A DNA stretch of 64,000 nt from Sphingomonas sp. Lineage in GTDB: Bacteria > Pseudomonadota > Alphaproteobacteria > Sphingomonadales > Sphingomonadaceae. The position numbers were made by a program, and so were the translations under genes. The notes beneath the pieces are model-generated. The model did no database searches and had not been told where the DNA came from. It saw only the letters and a program-made list of their open reading frames with translations. Position 1 is the stretch's first letter, and each line of letters starts with the position of its first letter. Shown one piece after another: positions 54,699-63,902 of this stretch. The stretch is from positions 50,951-114,950 of the forward strand of contig JAFIGU010000056.1 of assembly GCA_017849555.1 (NCBI GenBank), read 5' to 3'.

Positions 54699-55691
54699 TC
54701 ACTCCCCCTCATAGGCCGCGACGATCCGCCCGACGATCGGGTGGCGCACCACATCCCCGGCGGTGAAGCGGCAGAGCGAGATGCCTTCGATCCCCTCCAG
54801 CCGCGACGTCGCATCGGCCAGCCCCGAGGCGGTGACCCCGCCGGGCAGATCGGTTTGGTTGGGATCGCCGCAGATCACCATCCGGCTGTTCTGCCCGAAG
54901 CGGGTAAGAAACATCTTCATCTGCGCCGGGGTGGTATTCTGCGCCTCGTCGAGGATCACGAATGCGTCGGCCAAAGTACGCCCGCGCATGAAGGCGATCG
55001 GCGCGATCTCGATCTCGCCCGAGGCGATGCGGCGTTCGACCTGCTCGGCGGGCAAACAATCGTAGAGCGCGTCGTACAGCGGGCGGAGATAGGGATCGAC
55101 CTTCTCCTTCATGTCGCCCGGCAAAAAGCCGAGCCGCTCGCCCGCTTCGACCGCCGGGCGCGACAGGATCAGCCGCTGCACCGACCCCGAGATGAGCTGC
55201 GACACCGCCTGCGCGACCGCGATATAGGTCTTGCCGGTACCCGCCGGGCCGAGCGCGAAGATCATCTCATGCGTGGTCAGTTCGCGCATATAATGCGCCT
55301 GCGCCGGGGTGCGCGGGACGATCGTCTTCTTGCGCGTGCGGATCATGATCGGCGGGGTTTCGGCGCGCTCGGCCGAGATGATCCCGTCGAGCGTCGGCTC
55401 GGAGGCCATTGCGATCGCCGCGTCGACCAGCCCGGAATCGATCTCCTCGCCGCGCTGGATGCGCATGTAGAGATCGTTGAGCACGTCGCGCGCCATCGCC
55501 ACCTGCTCGGCGGTCCCCTCGAGCCCGATGCGGTTGCCGCGTGCGGTGATATAGACGCCGAGCCGGTTTTCCAGCGCGACGAGGTTCTGGTCATATTGTC
55601 CGAACAGGCGCGGCAGAAGCTGCGGCTTGTCGAACAGGACATCGACCCGGCTACGTTCGCCGGAATGGGCGGGGACGGGCTTGCGGCTCAT
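54699..55691 (-). CDS. phoH: PhoH family protein
   Basis: A cytoplasmic ATPase/RNA helicase-like protein of 330 residues. Walker A ALGPAGTGKTYIAVA near residue 148, LSRPAVEAGERLGFLPGDMK, Walker B VILDEAQNTTPAQMKMFLTR and CGDPNQTDLP are standard PhoH motifs. A KH-like N-terminal region (LGVYITARGNRIGLEGT) suggests RNA binding. GGAGG before the ATG at 55691. Functions with YbeY in RNA processing; a toxin-antitoxin pair is wedged between the two. Confidence 0.95.
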   Translation of the reverse strand: MSRKPVPAHSGERSRVDVLFDKPQLLPRLFGQYDQNLVALENRLGVYITARGNRIGLEGTAEQVAMARDVLNDLYMRIQRGEEIDSGLVDAAIAMASEPTLDGIISAERAETPPIMIRTRKKTIVPRTPAQAHYMRELTTHEMIFALGPAGTGKTYIAVAQAVSQLISGSVQRLILSRPAVEAGERLGFLPGDMKEKVDPYLRPLYDALYDCLPAEQVERRIASGEIEIAPIAFMRGRTLADAFVILDEAQNTTPAQMKMFLTRFGQNSRMVICGDPNQTDLPGGVTASGLADATSRLEGIEGISLCRFTAGDVVRHPIVGRIVAAYEGE

Positions 55692-55797
55692 GCGCCTCCT
55701 TCGATTCTCGCCATCGTTGGCTAACCATAAGGTGCGTGGTGGCGGGCTTCGCCGCAAGCACCAAGTCAGAGGTTTTCGAGGGTGTTGCGCGCGCGCA

Positions 55798-57126
55798 TCA
55801 CGCAGCGGCGGCGGACGCCCGTTCGGCCGAAATCTCACGCGCGGTAAGCGAATTGGGGCCGGCATGTCCCAGCTCGACCGACACCATCGTGCCGATCGGC
55901 GCACTGGTTTCGAGATGAACCGATTGCAGCCACGGCGATTTGCCGAGCATCTGCCCCGGCTGCTTGCCGCGCCGCTCGATCAGCACGTCGCAATGCCGCC
56001 CGACCGACGCCTGGTTGAAGGCGAGCTGATCGCGGTTGATCGCCGCCTGGAGCCGCTGGAGCCGCTCGTCCATTACTTCGGCGGCGATCTGCCCTTCCAT
56101 CGTCGCGGCCGGAGTGCCGGGGCGGGGGCTATATTTGAAGCTGAACGCCTGTGCGTGGCCGACCGCGGCGACGATGCCGAGCGTCTCGGCGAATTCCGCC
56201 TCGGTCTCGCCGGGGAAGCCGACGATGAAGTCGCCCGACAAAGCGATATCGGGGCGCGCCGCACGCACGCGATCGATCACGCGGAGATAACTGTCGCGGG
56301 TGTGGCTGCGGTTCATCGCCCTGAGCACGCGGTCGCTGCCCGACTGGACCGGCAAGTGCAGGAAAGGCATCAGTTTTTCGACATCGCGATGCGCGTCGAT
56401 CAGCCCCTGCGTCATATCGTTGGGATGGCTGGTGGTATAGCGGATCCGCGCCAGACCCTCGACGCGATCGAGCGCGCGGATCAGATCGTGCAGACCGCGC
56501 CCGTCACCGTCGCTCCACGCATTGACGTTCTGCCCGAGCAAGGTGATCTCGCGCGCGCCGGCGTCGACCAGGGCCTTGGCCTCGTCGACGATTTCGGCGA
56601 ACGGCCGGCTCGTCTCGGCGCCGCGGGTATAGGGCACGACGCAATAAGTGCAGAATTTGTCGCAGCCTTCCTGCACCGTCAGGAACGCCGTCGGCCCGAC
56701 CTTGCGCCGCGCGGGGAGCGCGTCGAATTTGGACAGCGGCGGCATATCGGTATCGAGCGCCGCTTCGCCCCTGGTCGCGTCGGACACCAGCCGGGGGAGG
56801 TTATGATAGGCCTGCGGGCCGACCACCACGTCGACCTTGGCGCGACGCACGATCTCCTCACCCTCGGCTTGCGCGACGCAGCCGGCGACCGCGATCATCT
56901 TGGCCGGATCGTCCTTCCGCAGTCGGCCGATATCCGAATAGACCTTCTCGGTCGCCTTTTCGCGAATGTGACAGGTGTTGAGCACCACCAGATCGGCGCC
57001 GGCGGCATCGGCGGTCGCGGTCAGCCCGTCGGCGGCGAGCAGCTCGGCCATCCGCTCGCCGTCATAGACGTTCATCTGGCAACCGAACGACTTGACGTGG
57101 AAGGTCTTGGGCGGGGTCTTGGTCAT
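55798..57126 (-). CDS. miaB: tRNA-2-methylthio-N6-isopentenyladenosine synthase
   Basis: Radical-SAM methylthiotransferase for A37 of tRNAs. The 442-residue protein: N-terminal UPF0004 domain with [15 protein letters not shown] and [15 protein letters not shown]; radical-SAM core with [17 protein letters not shown] (CxxxCxxC at about 156-163); [32 protein letters not shown]; and the TRAM domain at the end ([20 protein letters not shown]). ATG at 57126. Confidence 0.96.
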   Translation of the reverse strand: MTKTPPKTFHVKSFGCQMNVYDGERMAELLAADGLTATADAAGADLVVLNTCHIREKATEKVYSDIGRLRKDDPAKMIAVAGCVAQAEGEEIVRRAKVDVVVGPQAYHNLPRLVSDATRGEAALDTDMPPLSKFDALPARRKVGPTAFLTVQEGCDKFCTYCVVPYTRGAETSRPFAEIVDEAKALVDAGAREITLLGQNVNAWSDGDGRGLHDLIRALDRVEGLARIRYTTSHPNDMTQGLIDAHRDVEKLMPFLHLPVQSGSDRVLRAMNRSHTRDSYLRVIDRVRAARPDIALSGDFIVGFPGETEAEFAETLGIVAAVGHAQAFSFKYSPRPGTPAATMEGQIAAEVMDERLQRLQAAINRDQLAFNQASVGRHCDVLIERRGKQPGQMLGKSPWLQSVHLETSAPIGTMVSVELGHAGPNSLTAREISAERASAAAA

Positions 57127-57134
57127 CGCGGCGC

Positions 57135-57884
57135 CTATACAGGCGCCTGCGCCGGATCGCCACCCGCCGCCGCGACCCGTGCGCGCGCCTCCGCCGCGAT
57201 CGCCTTGCGACCGGGAAAATCGCGCGGATCGAACGGGTCGCAGAAGTGCAGCGTCGCGGTGAAATTCCCCGGGCGGCGCAGCACGCGCTTGGCATGATCG
57301 AGCCCGGGCTCGTCGCCGACCCACGCCAGCTCGCGCGTCGCATCGCCATAATCGATCCGCACCGGCTGGACGAGCACCCCCGGCGGGGGCGGATCGAGCA
57401 CCGCGAGCAGCGCCGCCTTGAACGGCAGCAACGTCTCGCCGTCGCTGGTGGTGCCTTCGGGGAAGATCGTGATCGCCCAGGTTTCGGCGAGCGCCTCGCG
57501 CAACTGATTGATCTGCCCGGCGATCCCCAGCCGATCCTCGCGGCGGACGAAGATCGTGCGGTTGAGCGTGCAGAGCCAGCCGACGATAGGGACATGCTCG
57601 ACCTCCGCCTTGGCGACGAAGGCGCTGCCATTGGCCCCGGCGAGGATCGGGATGTCCATCCAGCTCAGATGGTTGGAGAGAAACACCACGTCGCGGCGCA
57701 GCGGGGTGCCGATCACCCGGCGACGCGCGCCGATGATCCAGCCCATCGCGCCGAGGAACCATTTGGGCCAGGGGGAGGGGAGGCGCAGCAGCCGCCACAA
57801 CAGATGTGTGGGCACCGCGACCAGCAAAGCGAGGATGATCGCGGCGAGCCGGAGGCAGAGGCGGATGTCAGGGCCGATCGGCAT
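57135..57884 (-). CDS. Lysophospholipid (1-acylglycerol-3-phosphate) acyltransferase
   Basis: A 249-residue PlsC-family membrane enzyme. N-terminal hydrophobic helix ([19 protein letters not shown]), then [12 protein letters not shown] (HxxxxD motif), [24 protein letters not shown] and [19 protein letters not shown] (PEGT motif). Role in phosphatidic acid synthesis or lipid remodelling. ATG at 57884 (GTG at 57893 also possible); ends 8 bases before the miaB ATG, so same transcript. Confidence 0.92.
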   Translation of the reverse strand: MPIGPDIRLCLRLAAIILALLVAVPTHLLWRLLRLPSPWPKWFLGAMGWIIGARRRVIGTPLRRDVVFLSNHLSWMDIPILAGANGSAFVAKAEVEHVPIVGWLCTLNRTIFVRREDRLGIAGQINQLREALAETWAITIFPEGTTSDGETLLPFKAALLAVLDPPPPGVLVQPVRIDYGDATRELAWVGDEPGLDHAKRVLRRPGNFTATLHFCDPFDPRDFPGRKAIAAEARARVAAAGGDPAQAPV

Positions 57885-57889
57885 TAGCG

Positions 57890-57959
57890 CCACCCCGGCG
57901 CAGGACGAGGTCCAGTATCGGGCCGGTTTTTGCTGGACCCCGGCCTGCGCCGGGGTGGT
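57890..57959. repeat. Paired REP-like elements (family A)
   Basis: CACCCCGGCGCAGGACGAGG at 57891 faces GACCCCGGCCTGCGCCGGGG with TGG ending at 57957. It lies between the acyltransferase and the Fur-family gene. Confidence 0.8.
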
Positions 57960-58021
57960 CGCATATCACCCATGTGTTTTGCTTGGGTGACGAGGAGCGT
58001 CGATATGCGCGGCGATCGCGC

Positions 58022-58444
58022 TCAATCCTTGCGGCTGAGGCTGACGCCGTACAATTCCATCCGGTGATCGACCAGCCGGAAGCCCAGCCGTTCGGCGATC
58101 TGCTTCTGGAGCTGCTCGAGCTCGGGATCGACGAATTCGATCACCTTGCCGGTCTCGACGTCGATCAGATGGTCGTGATGCGCCTCGGGCGAGGGCTCGT
58201 AACGCGCGCGCCCGTCGCCGAAATCGTGGCGATCGAGGATGCCGGCCTCTTCGAACAGCCGGACGGTACGATACACCGTCGCGATCGAAATGCCCGGATC
58301 AACCGCCGAGGCGCGGGCATAGACCTTCTCGACATCGGGGTGATCCTCCGCCTCCGACAGCACGCGCGCGATGACGCGGCGCTGCTCGGTGATGCGCAGT
58401 CCCTTTTCGTGACACAGAGCTTCGAGATCGATCTTGCGGGGCAT
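58022..58444 (-). CDS. fur: Fur-family transcriptional regulator
   Basis: A 140-residue metal-responsive repressor. The winged helix is GLRITEQRRVIARVLSEAED and GISIATVYRTVRLFEEAGIL; the dimer and metal domain has HDFGDGRARYEPSPEAHHDH (His-rich) and LIDVETGKVIEF. No CxxC structural zinc motif is present, as is common in alphaproteobacterial Fur/Mur proteins, so manganese or iron could be the ligand. It precedes the acyltransferase-miaB-phoH group on the same strand; its upstream gap is only 70 bases from sppA. Confidence 0.88.
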   Translation of the reverse strand: MPRKIDLEALCHEKGLRITEQRRVIARVLSEAEDHPDVEKVYARASAVDPGISIATVYRTVRLFEEAGILDRHDFGDGRARYEPSPEAHHDHLIDVETGKVIEFVDPELEQLQKQIAERLGFRLVDHRMELYGVSLSRKD

Positions 58445-58514
58445 ACGTCGCTATGTAGTGCGCAAAGCCTGTTGCGAAAAGCGAAACCGACTCGCAACAG
58501 GCATAAGCGCGTGA

Positions 58515-60389
58515 TTACAGGCCGATCCGCGCGAGCAGCACGTCGAGCAGGCGCGCATCGCCGGGGGCCGCCGCGGTCGGGCCGAAACCGCCGCATTCGA
58601 GGCACGCCGCCTGGACCCCGCCGCCGGTCACCAGCCGCTTCACATCGCCCATCGCGCGCATCACCAGCTGGCGACGCTCCCACGCGACCCGCGCGAAGGC
58701 GTCGGACGGCGCCGCCGCGTCGTCGTCATTGTCGTTGCTCCACTGGCGCGCGAGCTGCGCCGCCCAGCTCGGCTTCTTTTCGAGATAGGTGACCTTGACG
58801 GTCGCCGGATCGAGCTTGGCGCGCTTCGCCGCCTCGTCGACCGCGTCCTTGAGCGTGCCGAAGCGATCGACCAGCCCCAATTGACGCGCCGTCCCGCCGA
58901 TCCACACCCGGCCCTGCGCGATCTCATTGACCTTGTCGACCGGCATGTGCCGCGATTGCGCCACGCGGGCGAGGAACTGGCTATAACCATGCTCGATCGC
59001 CGACTGGAACAGCGTGTCGGTCACCGGGTTGGTGCCCGCGAACACATCGGGCTGGCCCGAGATCGGGGTGGTCTTCACCCCGTCGGTCGTCACGCCGATC
59101 TTGGCGAGCGTGTTCTCGAAGGTCGGGATGATGCCGAAGATGCCGATCGAGCCGGTGATCGTCGACGGCTCGGCGAAGATCACGTCGCCCGGGGTCGAGA
59201 CCCAGAAGCCGCCCGACGCCGCGACGCCGCCCATCGAGACCACCACCGGTAGCCCCTGGCGCTTCGCCTCGATCAGCGCGAGCCGGATCCGCTCCGACGC
59301 GGTGACCGATCCGCCCGGCGAATCGACCCGCAGCACCAGCGCCTTGAGCTTCTTCTTGGCGAGACCGTCATAGATGAATTTGGCGACCGTCTCGCCGCCT
59401 GCGGTCCCGGGCTCGGACTTGCCGTCGATGATATCGCCGGCGACGGTGACGACGCCGATCTCGCCGTTCTTGGGCAAGGGGTGGGCATCGAGCCAGTCGT
59501 CATATTTGATCTTCTTGAACCAGCCGGCGGGCTTATTGTCTTCGCCGCCCGCGATCTGCGCAACGCGACGACCGAATTCGACGCGATCGCCCAATTTGTC
59601 GACGATCCCCGCGGCGAGATTGGCCTTGGCGATATCGCCCCCCGCGCCCGTCACCACCTTGTCCGGCGCGGTCAGCCAGTCGGCGAGCTTGGCCTTCGGC
59701 CGGGCACGCGCGATCGCTTCCTTCCACTGGTCGAACAGCCCGTTGTTGAGCACGGTCGCGGCCTCTTTGGCCTCGGGGCTCTGGTCGGCGCGGGTATAGG
59801 GTTCGACGAACGACTTGAACTTGCCAACGCGATAGACGTGCGCGTTGACGCCGAGCTTGTCGATCAGGCCCTTGTAATAGAGCTGGCTACCGCCAGGGCC
59901 GGCAAACAGGGTGCCGCCCATCGGGTCCATCCACACCTCGCTCGCCGATGCGGCGAGGCGATAGCCGCCGTCGGTATAGCCGGTGGCGAAGGCGAGCACC
60001 GGCTTGCCGGCGGTGCGCGCGCGCAGCAGCGCGTCGGATATTTCGCCCAGCGCCGCAGGATAGGCACCGCCGAAGCGATCGAGATCGAGCACGATCGCCT
60101 TGACCCGCGAATCGTCCTTGGCGTCGTCGATCGCGCGGACCACGTCGCGCAGGCGATATTGGCGGTGGATGCGCCCGCCGCCGAGCAATGCCATCGGCGA
60201 GATCTCCTCGGGCTGCTCGACGATCGGCCCGTCGAGATCGAGGACGAGCGCGCCGTCCTTCACCGTCGTGGGGGTCGGCCGGCTGTTGAGCGCGGCGAAC
60301 AGCGCACCGAAGAACAGCAGCATCGCGACGAGCACCAGCGCGTCCTTGATGCCGACCAGCAGTTTCCACGCCCCGCGCACCAGCTGCAT
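58515..60389 (-). CDS. sppA: Signal peptide peptidase SppA (long type)
   Basis: A 624-residue membrane protease that degrades signal peptides. The N-terminal anchor is ALVLVAMLLFFGALFAALN. Two tandem S49 domains: the catalytic Lys in VGKFKSFVEPYTR near 191 and the Ser in GGVAASGGFWVSTPGDV near 390, as in E. coli SppA. Also RVDSPGGSVTASERIRLAL. ATG at 60389 gives MQLVRGAWKLL. Confidence 0.95.
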   Translation of the reverse strand: MQLVRGAWKLLVGIKDALVLVAMLLFFGALFAALNSRPTPTTVKDGALVLDLDGPIVEQPEEISPMALLGGGRIHRQYRLRDVVRAIDDAKDDSRVKAIVLDLDRFGGAYPAALGEISDALLRARTAGKPVLAFATGYTDGGYRLAASASEVWMDPMGGTLFAGPGGSQLYYKGLIDKLGVNAHVYRVGKFKSFVEPYTRADQSPEAKEAATVLNNGLFDQWKEAIARARPKAKLADWLTAPDKVVTGAGGDIAKANLAAGIVDKLGDRVEFGRRVAQIAGGEDNKPAGWFKKIKYDDWLDAHPLPKNGEIGVVTVAGDIIDGKSEPGTAGGETVAKFIYDGLAKKKLKALVLRVDSPGGSVTASERIRLALIEAKRQGLPVVVSMGGVAASGGFWVSTPGDVIFAEPSTITGSIGIFGIIPTFENTLAKIGVTTDGVKTTPISGQPDVFAGTNPVTDTLFQSAIEHGYSQFLARVAQSRHMPVDKVNEIAQGRVWIGGTARQLGLVDRFGTLKDAVDEAAKRAKLDPATVKVTYLEKKPSWAAQLARQWSNDNDDDAAAPSDAFARVAWERRQLVMRAMGDVKRLVTGGGVQAACLECGGFGPTAAAPGDARLLDVLLARIGL

Positions 60390-60488
60390 CTTATATTCCA
60401 ATTCCAGCGCCCCGATCGCGGGGCTTGTCGCGCCGCTTTAGCGCGAAGTGTATGGTTCGGGCAATACGCTGCGCCGTAGAGCTCCCTC

Positions 60489-60584
60489 CGTCATTCCCGC
60501 GAAGGCGGGGATCCAGACTGGCTGGCCTATCGTGTCAAACCGCAACCTCAGCGCGAATGGATTCCCGCCTTCGCGGGAATGACG
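60489..60584. repeat. Paired REP-like elements (family B)
   Basis: CGTCATTCCCGCGAAGGCGG at 60489 faces CCGCCTTCGCGGGAATGACG ending at 60584, perfect 20-base arms. It lies 12 bases beyond the carboxylase stop, between it and sppA. Confidence 0.9.
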
Positions 60585-60596
60585 TTTTCGGCAGCC

Positions 60597-63500
60597 TCAC
60601 CACGTATCGATATAGCGCCCGCTCGCACGCACCGGTGCCGCCGCCAGCCCGCGCTTGAGCCACGCGCGCGTCTCCGCCGGATCGATCACCGCATCGACCT
60701 CGAGGAACTGCGCGACCGACACCGCCTTGCCCTTCTCGTAGCTCGCCTGGACCAGCTCGCGATATTTGGCGTCGCGCGCTTGCGGGTCGGCGATCGCCTC
60801 CAGCTCCTTGCGGAAGCCGAGCCGCACCGCGCCCTCCAGCCCCATTCCGCCAAACTCGCCGGTCGGCCACGAGACGCAGAACCCGCCTGCGACCAGCGAT
60901 CCCCCCGCCATCGCCTGCGCGCCGAGGCCATAGGCCTTGCGCAGCACCACGGTGAAGATCGGCACCCTGATATTGGCGCCGACGACGAACATCCGCGATC
61001 CCTTGCGGATCGGCGCGGTGCGCTCGGCCTCGGGGCCGACCATGAAGCCCGGCGTGTCGCACAAGGAGACGATCGGCACGCCGAACGCGTCGCACAATTG
61101 GAAAAACCGCGCCGCCTTGTCCGCCGCCGGGGCGTCGATCGCACCGGAGAGATAGCGACAGTCGTTGGCGATCAGCCCGATCGCGCGCCCGTCGATCCGC
61201 GCCAGCCCGGTGATCATCCCGGGCGCGAAGCCGCCGCGCAGCTCGACGAAGCTGTCGCTATCGACCAGCACATCGATCACCCGACGCACGTCGAACACGC
61301 GCAGCCGGTTCTCGGGGACGATATGCCGCAACAGCCGCTGATCGGCATGATCCGCCTGTGCGACGCGGCCCTGGAACATGCCGAGGATGCGCTTCGCCTT
61401 GTCGGTCGCCTCCGCCTCGTCCGCGGCGAGCACGTCGATCACGCCATTGGCATATTGCACCGCCGCCGGCCCGACCTCGTCGGGCGCGAAGACGCCGAGC
61501 CCGCCGCCCTCGATCATCGCCGGGCCGCCCATCCCGAGATGCGCGTCCTTCGTGGCGATCGTCACGTCGCAGCAGCCGTAGAGCACCGCATTGCCGGCAA
61601 AGCCGTAACCCGCAGTGATCCCGATCCGCGGCGCGATGCCCGACAGACGCGCGAAGGCGGCGAAGGTCGGCACGTCGAGCCCGGTCGCGCCGACCGCATC
61701 GACATCGCCGGGGCGCCCGCCGCCGCCCTCGGTGTAGAAGACGATCGGCAGCTTCATCGCCTCGGCGACATGGAGCAGGCGGTCGGTCTTCTTGTGGTTG
61801 ATATGCCCCTGCGTCCCGGCGAGGACGGTATAATCATAGGCGAGGCCCATGCACTTCGCGGCTTCCTCGCCGTGCTCGGCGGCGTTGACCGTGCCAATCC
61901 CACCGATCAGCCCGTCCGCCGGGGTGTTGCGCATCAGATCGTCGACCGTCCGCCGCCGGCGCTGCGCCGCGATCGCCAGCGCGCCATATTCCTGGAAGCT
62001 CCCGGCATCGAACAGATCGGCAAGGTTTTCCCGCGCCGTCCGAAGCCCGCGCGCGTGGCGCTTCGCCACCGCCTCCGCCCGGCCGGCATCGAGCCCCAAG
62101 GCGTGGCGCTGGTTCACCTCGGCGAGATCGGGGCGGATGTGATCGGGGTCGACTGCGGTTTCAGTCGCGGCACCGGCGCCGTCCTCCTCGACCGGATCGA
62201 GCGACAGGAACGGCGCGCCTTCGTCAATCACCGCGCCGATCTCGGCGTGGACCGCGCTGACCACCCCGGCGCCCGGTGCGAGCACGGCATGCTGCATCTT
62301 GAGCGCCTCGATCGTCCCGACTTCCTGCCCGGCGGCGACGCGTGCGCCGACCGGGGCCTCGATCGCCACCACCACCCCGGCGAGCGGCGCGGCGGCGATA
62401 TGCGCGTCGACCGGCGGCGCATGGACGGCGAGGGGCGGGGCGAGCGTCGCGACGTTGCGATCGAACCAGCCGGTATCGATGTCGAACGCCGCCATCTCCG
62501 ATTGCGCGAGCACCGCGGCGAGCACCGGCAGGTTGGTCGCCAGCCCGGCGATGCGATATTCGGCGAGCGCGCGGCGCGCCTTGGCGAGCGCGGTCGGCCA
62601 GTCGGGGGCGTGGACGACCAGCTTGGCGAGCAGCGGATCGAAGCGCGGGTTGGCACTCATCCCGGTCCGCGCGGCGCCGTCGACGCGGATGCCGGGGCCG
62701 CCGGGCGCATCGAGCAGCGCGATCGCGCCGCTGGCGGGGTGGACCGTCCCGTCGGGCGCGATCGTCTCGGCATTGACGCGAAGCTGGATCGCGACGCCGT
62801 GCGGCGTCGGCGCGGCGGCGATGCCGAGCGTGTCCAATGTCGCGCCGCTCGCCAGCGCGAGCTGGATCGCGACCAGATCGAGCCCGGTCGTCTCCTCGGT
62901 CACGGTATGTTCGACCTGGAGCCGCGGATTGACCTCGAGAAAGGCGAAGGCGTCCGCGCTATCCTCGGGCAGGTCGCGATCGACGAGGAATTCCGCCGTC
63001 GCGAGGCCGCGATACCCGGTGCCGTTGAGCAACGCCTCCGCCGCGCGCGCGATCCGCACGGCGAGCCCCGCGTCGATCGACAGCGCGGGGGCGATCTCGA
63101 CCAGTTTCTGATGACGCCGCTGGACGGTGCAATCACGCAGGCCGAGCGCGATCGCCGCGTCGCCGTCGCCGGCGAGCTGGACCTCGATATGCCGCGCGCT
63201 CGCGACATGCCGCTCGACGATCACCTCGGCCGATCCGAAGGCGGCGAGCGCTTCGGCGCCTGCCGCCGCGATCTGCGCCGGCAGGGTCGCGCGATCGGCG
63301 ACGACGCGGATCCCGCGCCCGCCGCCGCCCGCCACCGCCTTCACCACCAGCGCGCCGGTCGCCGCCGCGCCCTCCGCCAGCACCGGCACGCCGCGCGCGA
63401 CGGCATGCGCCTTGGCGCGCGCCTTGTCGCCGAACAGTTCGAGCAGCGCCGCATCGGGGCCGACGAAGGTGATCCCCAGCACGCTGCACGCCGCCGCGAG

Positions 63501-63764
63501 CGCGGGATTTTCGCTGAGGAAGCCATAACCCGGATGGATCGCGTCGCATCCCGTCGCGCGTGCCGCGCCGACGATCGCCTCGATCGACAGATACGCCGCG
63601 GGGCCGGCGCCTTCGAGCGCGACCGCCACATCGGCCGCGGCGACATGCGGCGCGTCGGCATCGTCGGTCGAATGAACCGCGACGGTCGCGATGCCGGCAA
63701 GAGCGGCGCTGCGCGCGATGCGGATCGCGATCTCGCCACGATTGGCGATAAGCAGCTTGCGGAT
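60597..63764 (-). CDS. Single-chain biotin-dependent acyl-CoA carboxylase (BC-BCCP-CT)
   Basis: ATP- and biotin-dependent carboxylation of an acyl-CoA. Domains from the proposed start: biotin carboxylase about 1-450 (KLLIANRGEIAIRIA, IHPGYGFLSENPALAAACS, VVKAVAGGGGRGIRVV), biotin carrier with EALKMQH, Lys near 487, carboxyltransferase about 530-1055 (NLADLFDAGSFQEYGALAIA, GYGFAGNAVLYGCCDVTIAT, LCDTPGFMVGPEAERTAPI). Such BC-BCCP-CT chains are known as long-chain acyl-CoA carboxylases. The first start with normal codon is GTG at 63629, which would lose the first 45 residues including NRGEIAIR; the frame continues upstream to an ATC at 63764 with GAGGAGG 6 bases before it. Confidence 0.9.
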   Translation of the reverse strand: MRKLLIANRGEIAIRIARSAALAGIATVAVHSTDDADAPHVAAADVAVALEGAGPAAYLSIEAIVGAARATGCDAIHPGYGFLSENPALAAACSVLGITFVGPDAALLELFGDKARAKAHAVARGVPVLAEGAAATGALVVKAVAGGGGRGIRVVADRATLPAQIAAAGAEALAAFGSAEVIVERHVASARHIEVQLAGDGDAAIALGLRDCTVQRRHQKLVEIAPALSIDAGLAVRIARAAEALLNGTGYRGLATAEFLVDRDLPEDSADAFAFLEVNPRLQVEHTVTEETTGLDLVAIQLALASGATLDTLGIAAAPTPHGVAIQLRVNAETIAPDGTVHPASGAIALLDAPGGPGIRVDGAARTGMSANPRFDPLLAKLVVHAPDWPTALAKARRALAEYRIAGLATNLPVLAAVLAQSEMAAFDIDTGWFDRNVATLAPPLAVHAPPVDAHIAAAPLAGVVVAIEAPVGARVAAGQEVGTIEALKMQHAVLAPGAGVVSAVHAEIGAVIDEGAPFLSLDPVEEDGAGAATETAVDPDHIRPDLAEVNQRHALGLDAGRAEAVAKRHARGLRTARENLADLFDAGSFQEYGALAIAAQRRRRTVDDLMRNTPADGLIGGIGTVNAAEHGEEAAKCMGLAYDYTVLAGTQGHINHKKTDRLLHVAEAMKLPIVFYTEGGGGRPGDVDAVGATGLDVPTFAAFARLSGIAPRIGITAGYGFAGNAVLYGCCDVTIATKDAHLGMGGPAMIEGGGLGVFAPDEVGPAAVQYANGVIDVLAADEAEATDKAKRILGMFQGRVAQADHADQRLLRHIVPENRLRVFDVRRVIDVLVDSDSFVELRGGFAPGMITGLARIDGRAIGLIANDCRYLSGAIDAPAADKAARFFQLCDAFGVPIVSLCDTPGFMVGPEAERTAPIRKGSRMFVVGANIRVPIFTVVLRKAYGLGAQAMAGGSLVAGGFCVSWPTGEFGGMGLEGAVRLGFRKELEAIADPQARDAKYRELVQASYEKGKAVSVAQFLEVDAVIDPAETRAWLKRGLAAAPVRASGRYIDTW

Positions 63765-63813
63765 GGCGCGCCTCCTCAGGGTCCAAACTCACTCAGAACA
63801 ACGTCGTGATCGC

Positions 63814-63902
63814 CCGGAGAAGCCCGCTGGCAAGGAGCGCAGCGCAGTCGCGTAGCTGACGCTACGCGCAAGCAAGCGGCGCCGTCCGGCGGGCTTCTCC
63901 GG
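63814..63902. repeat. Nested hairpin repeat near right edge
   Basis: Outer arms CCGGAGAAGCCCGCTGG (63814-63830) and CCGGCGGGCTTCTCCGG (63886-63902) match at 16 of 17 positions; an inner stem CGCGTAGC/GCTACGCG (63849-63856, 63861-63868) closes around TGAC. It occupies the gap upstream of the carboxylase. From 63903 to the window end I see only a purine-rich stretch (AGGAGGGAGCG on the minus strand) ahead of a short, unconvincing ORF. Confidence 0.75.
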
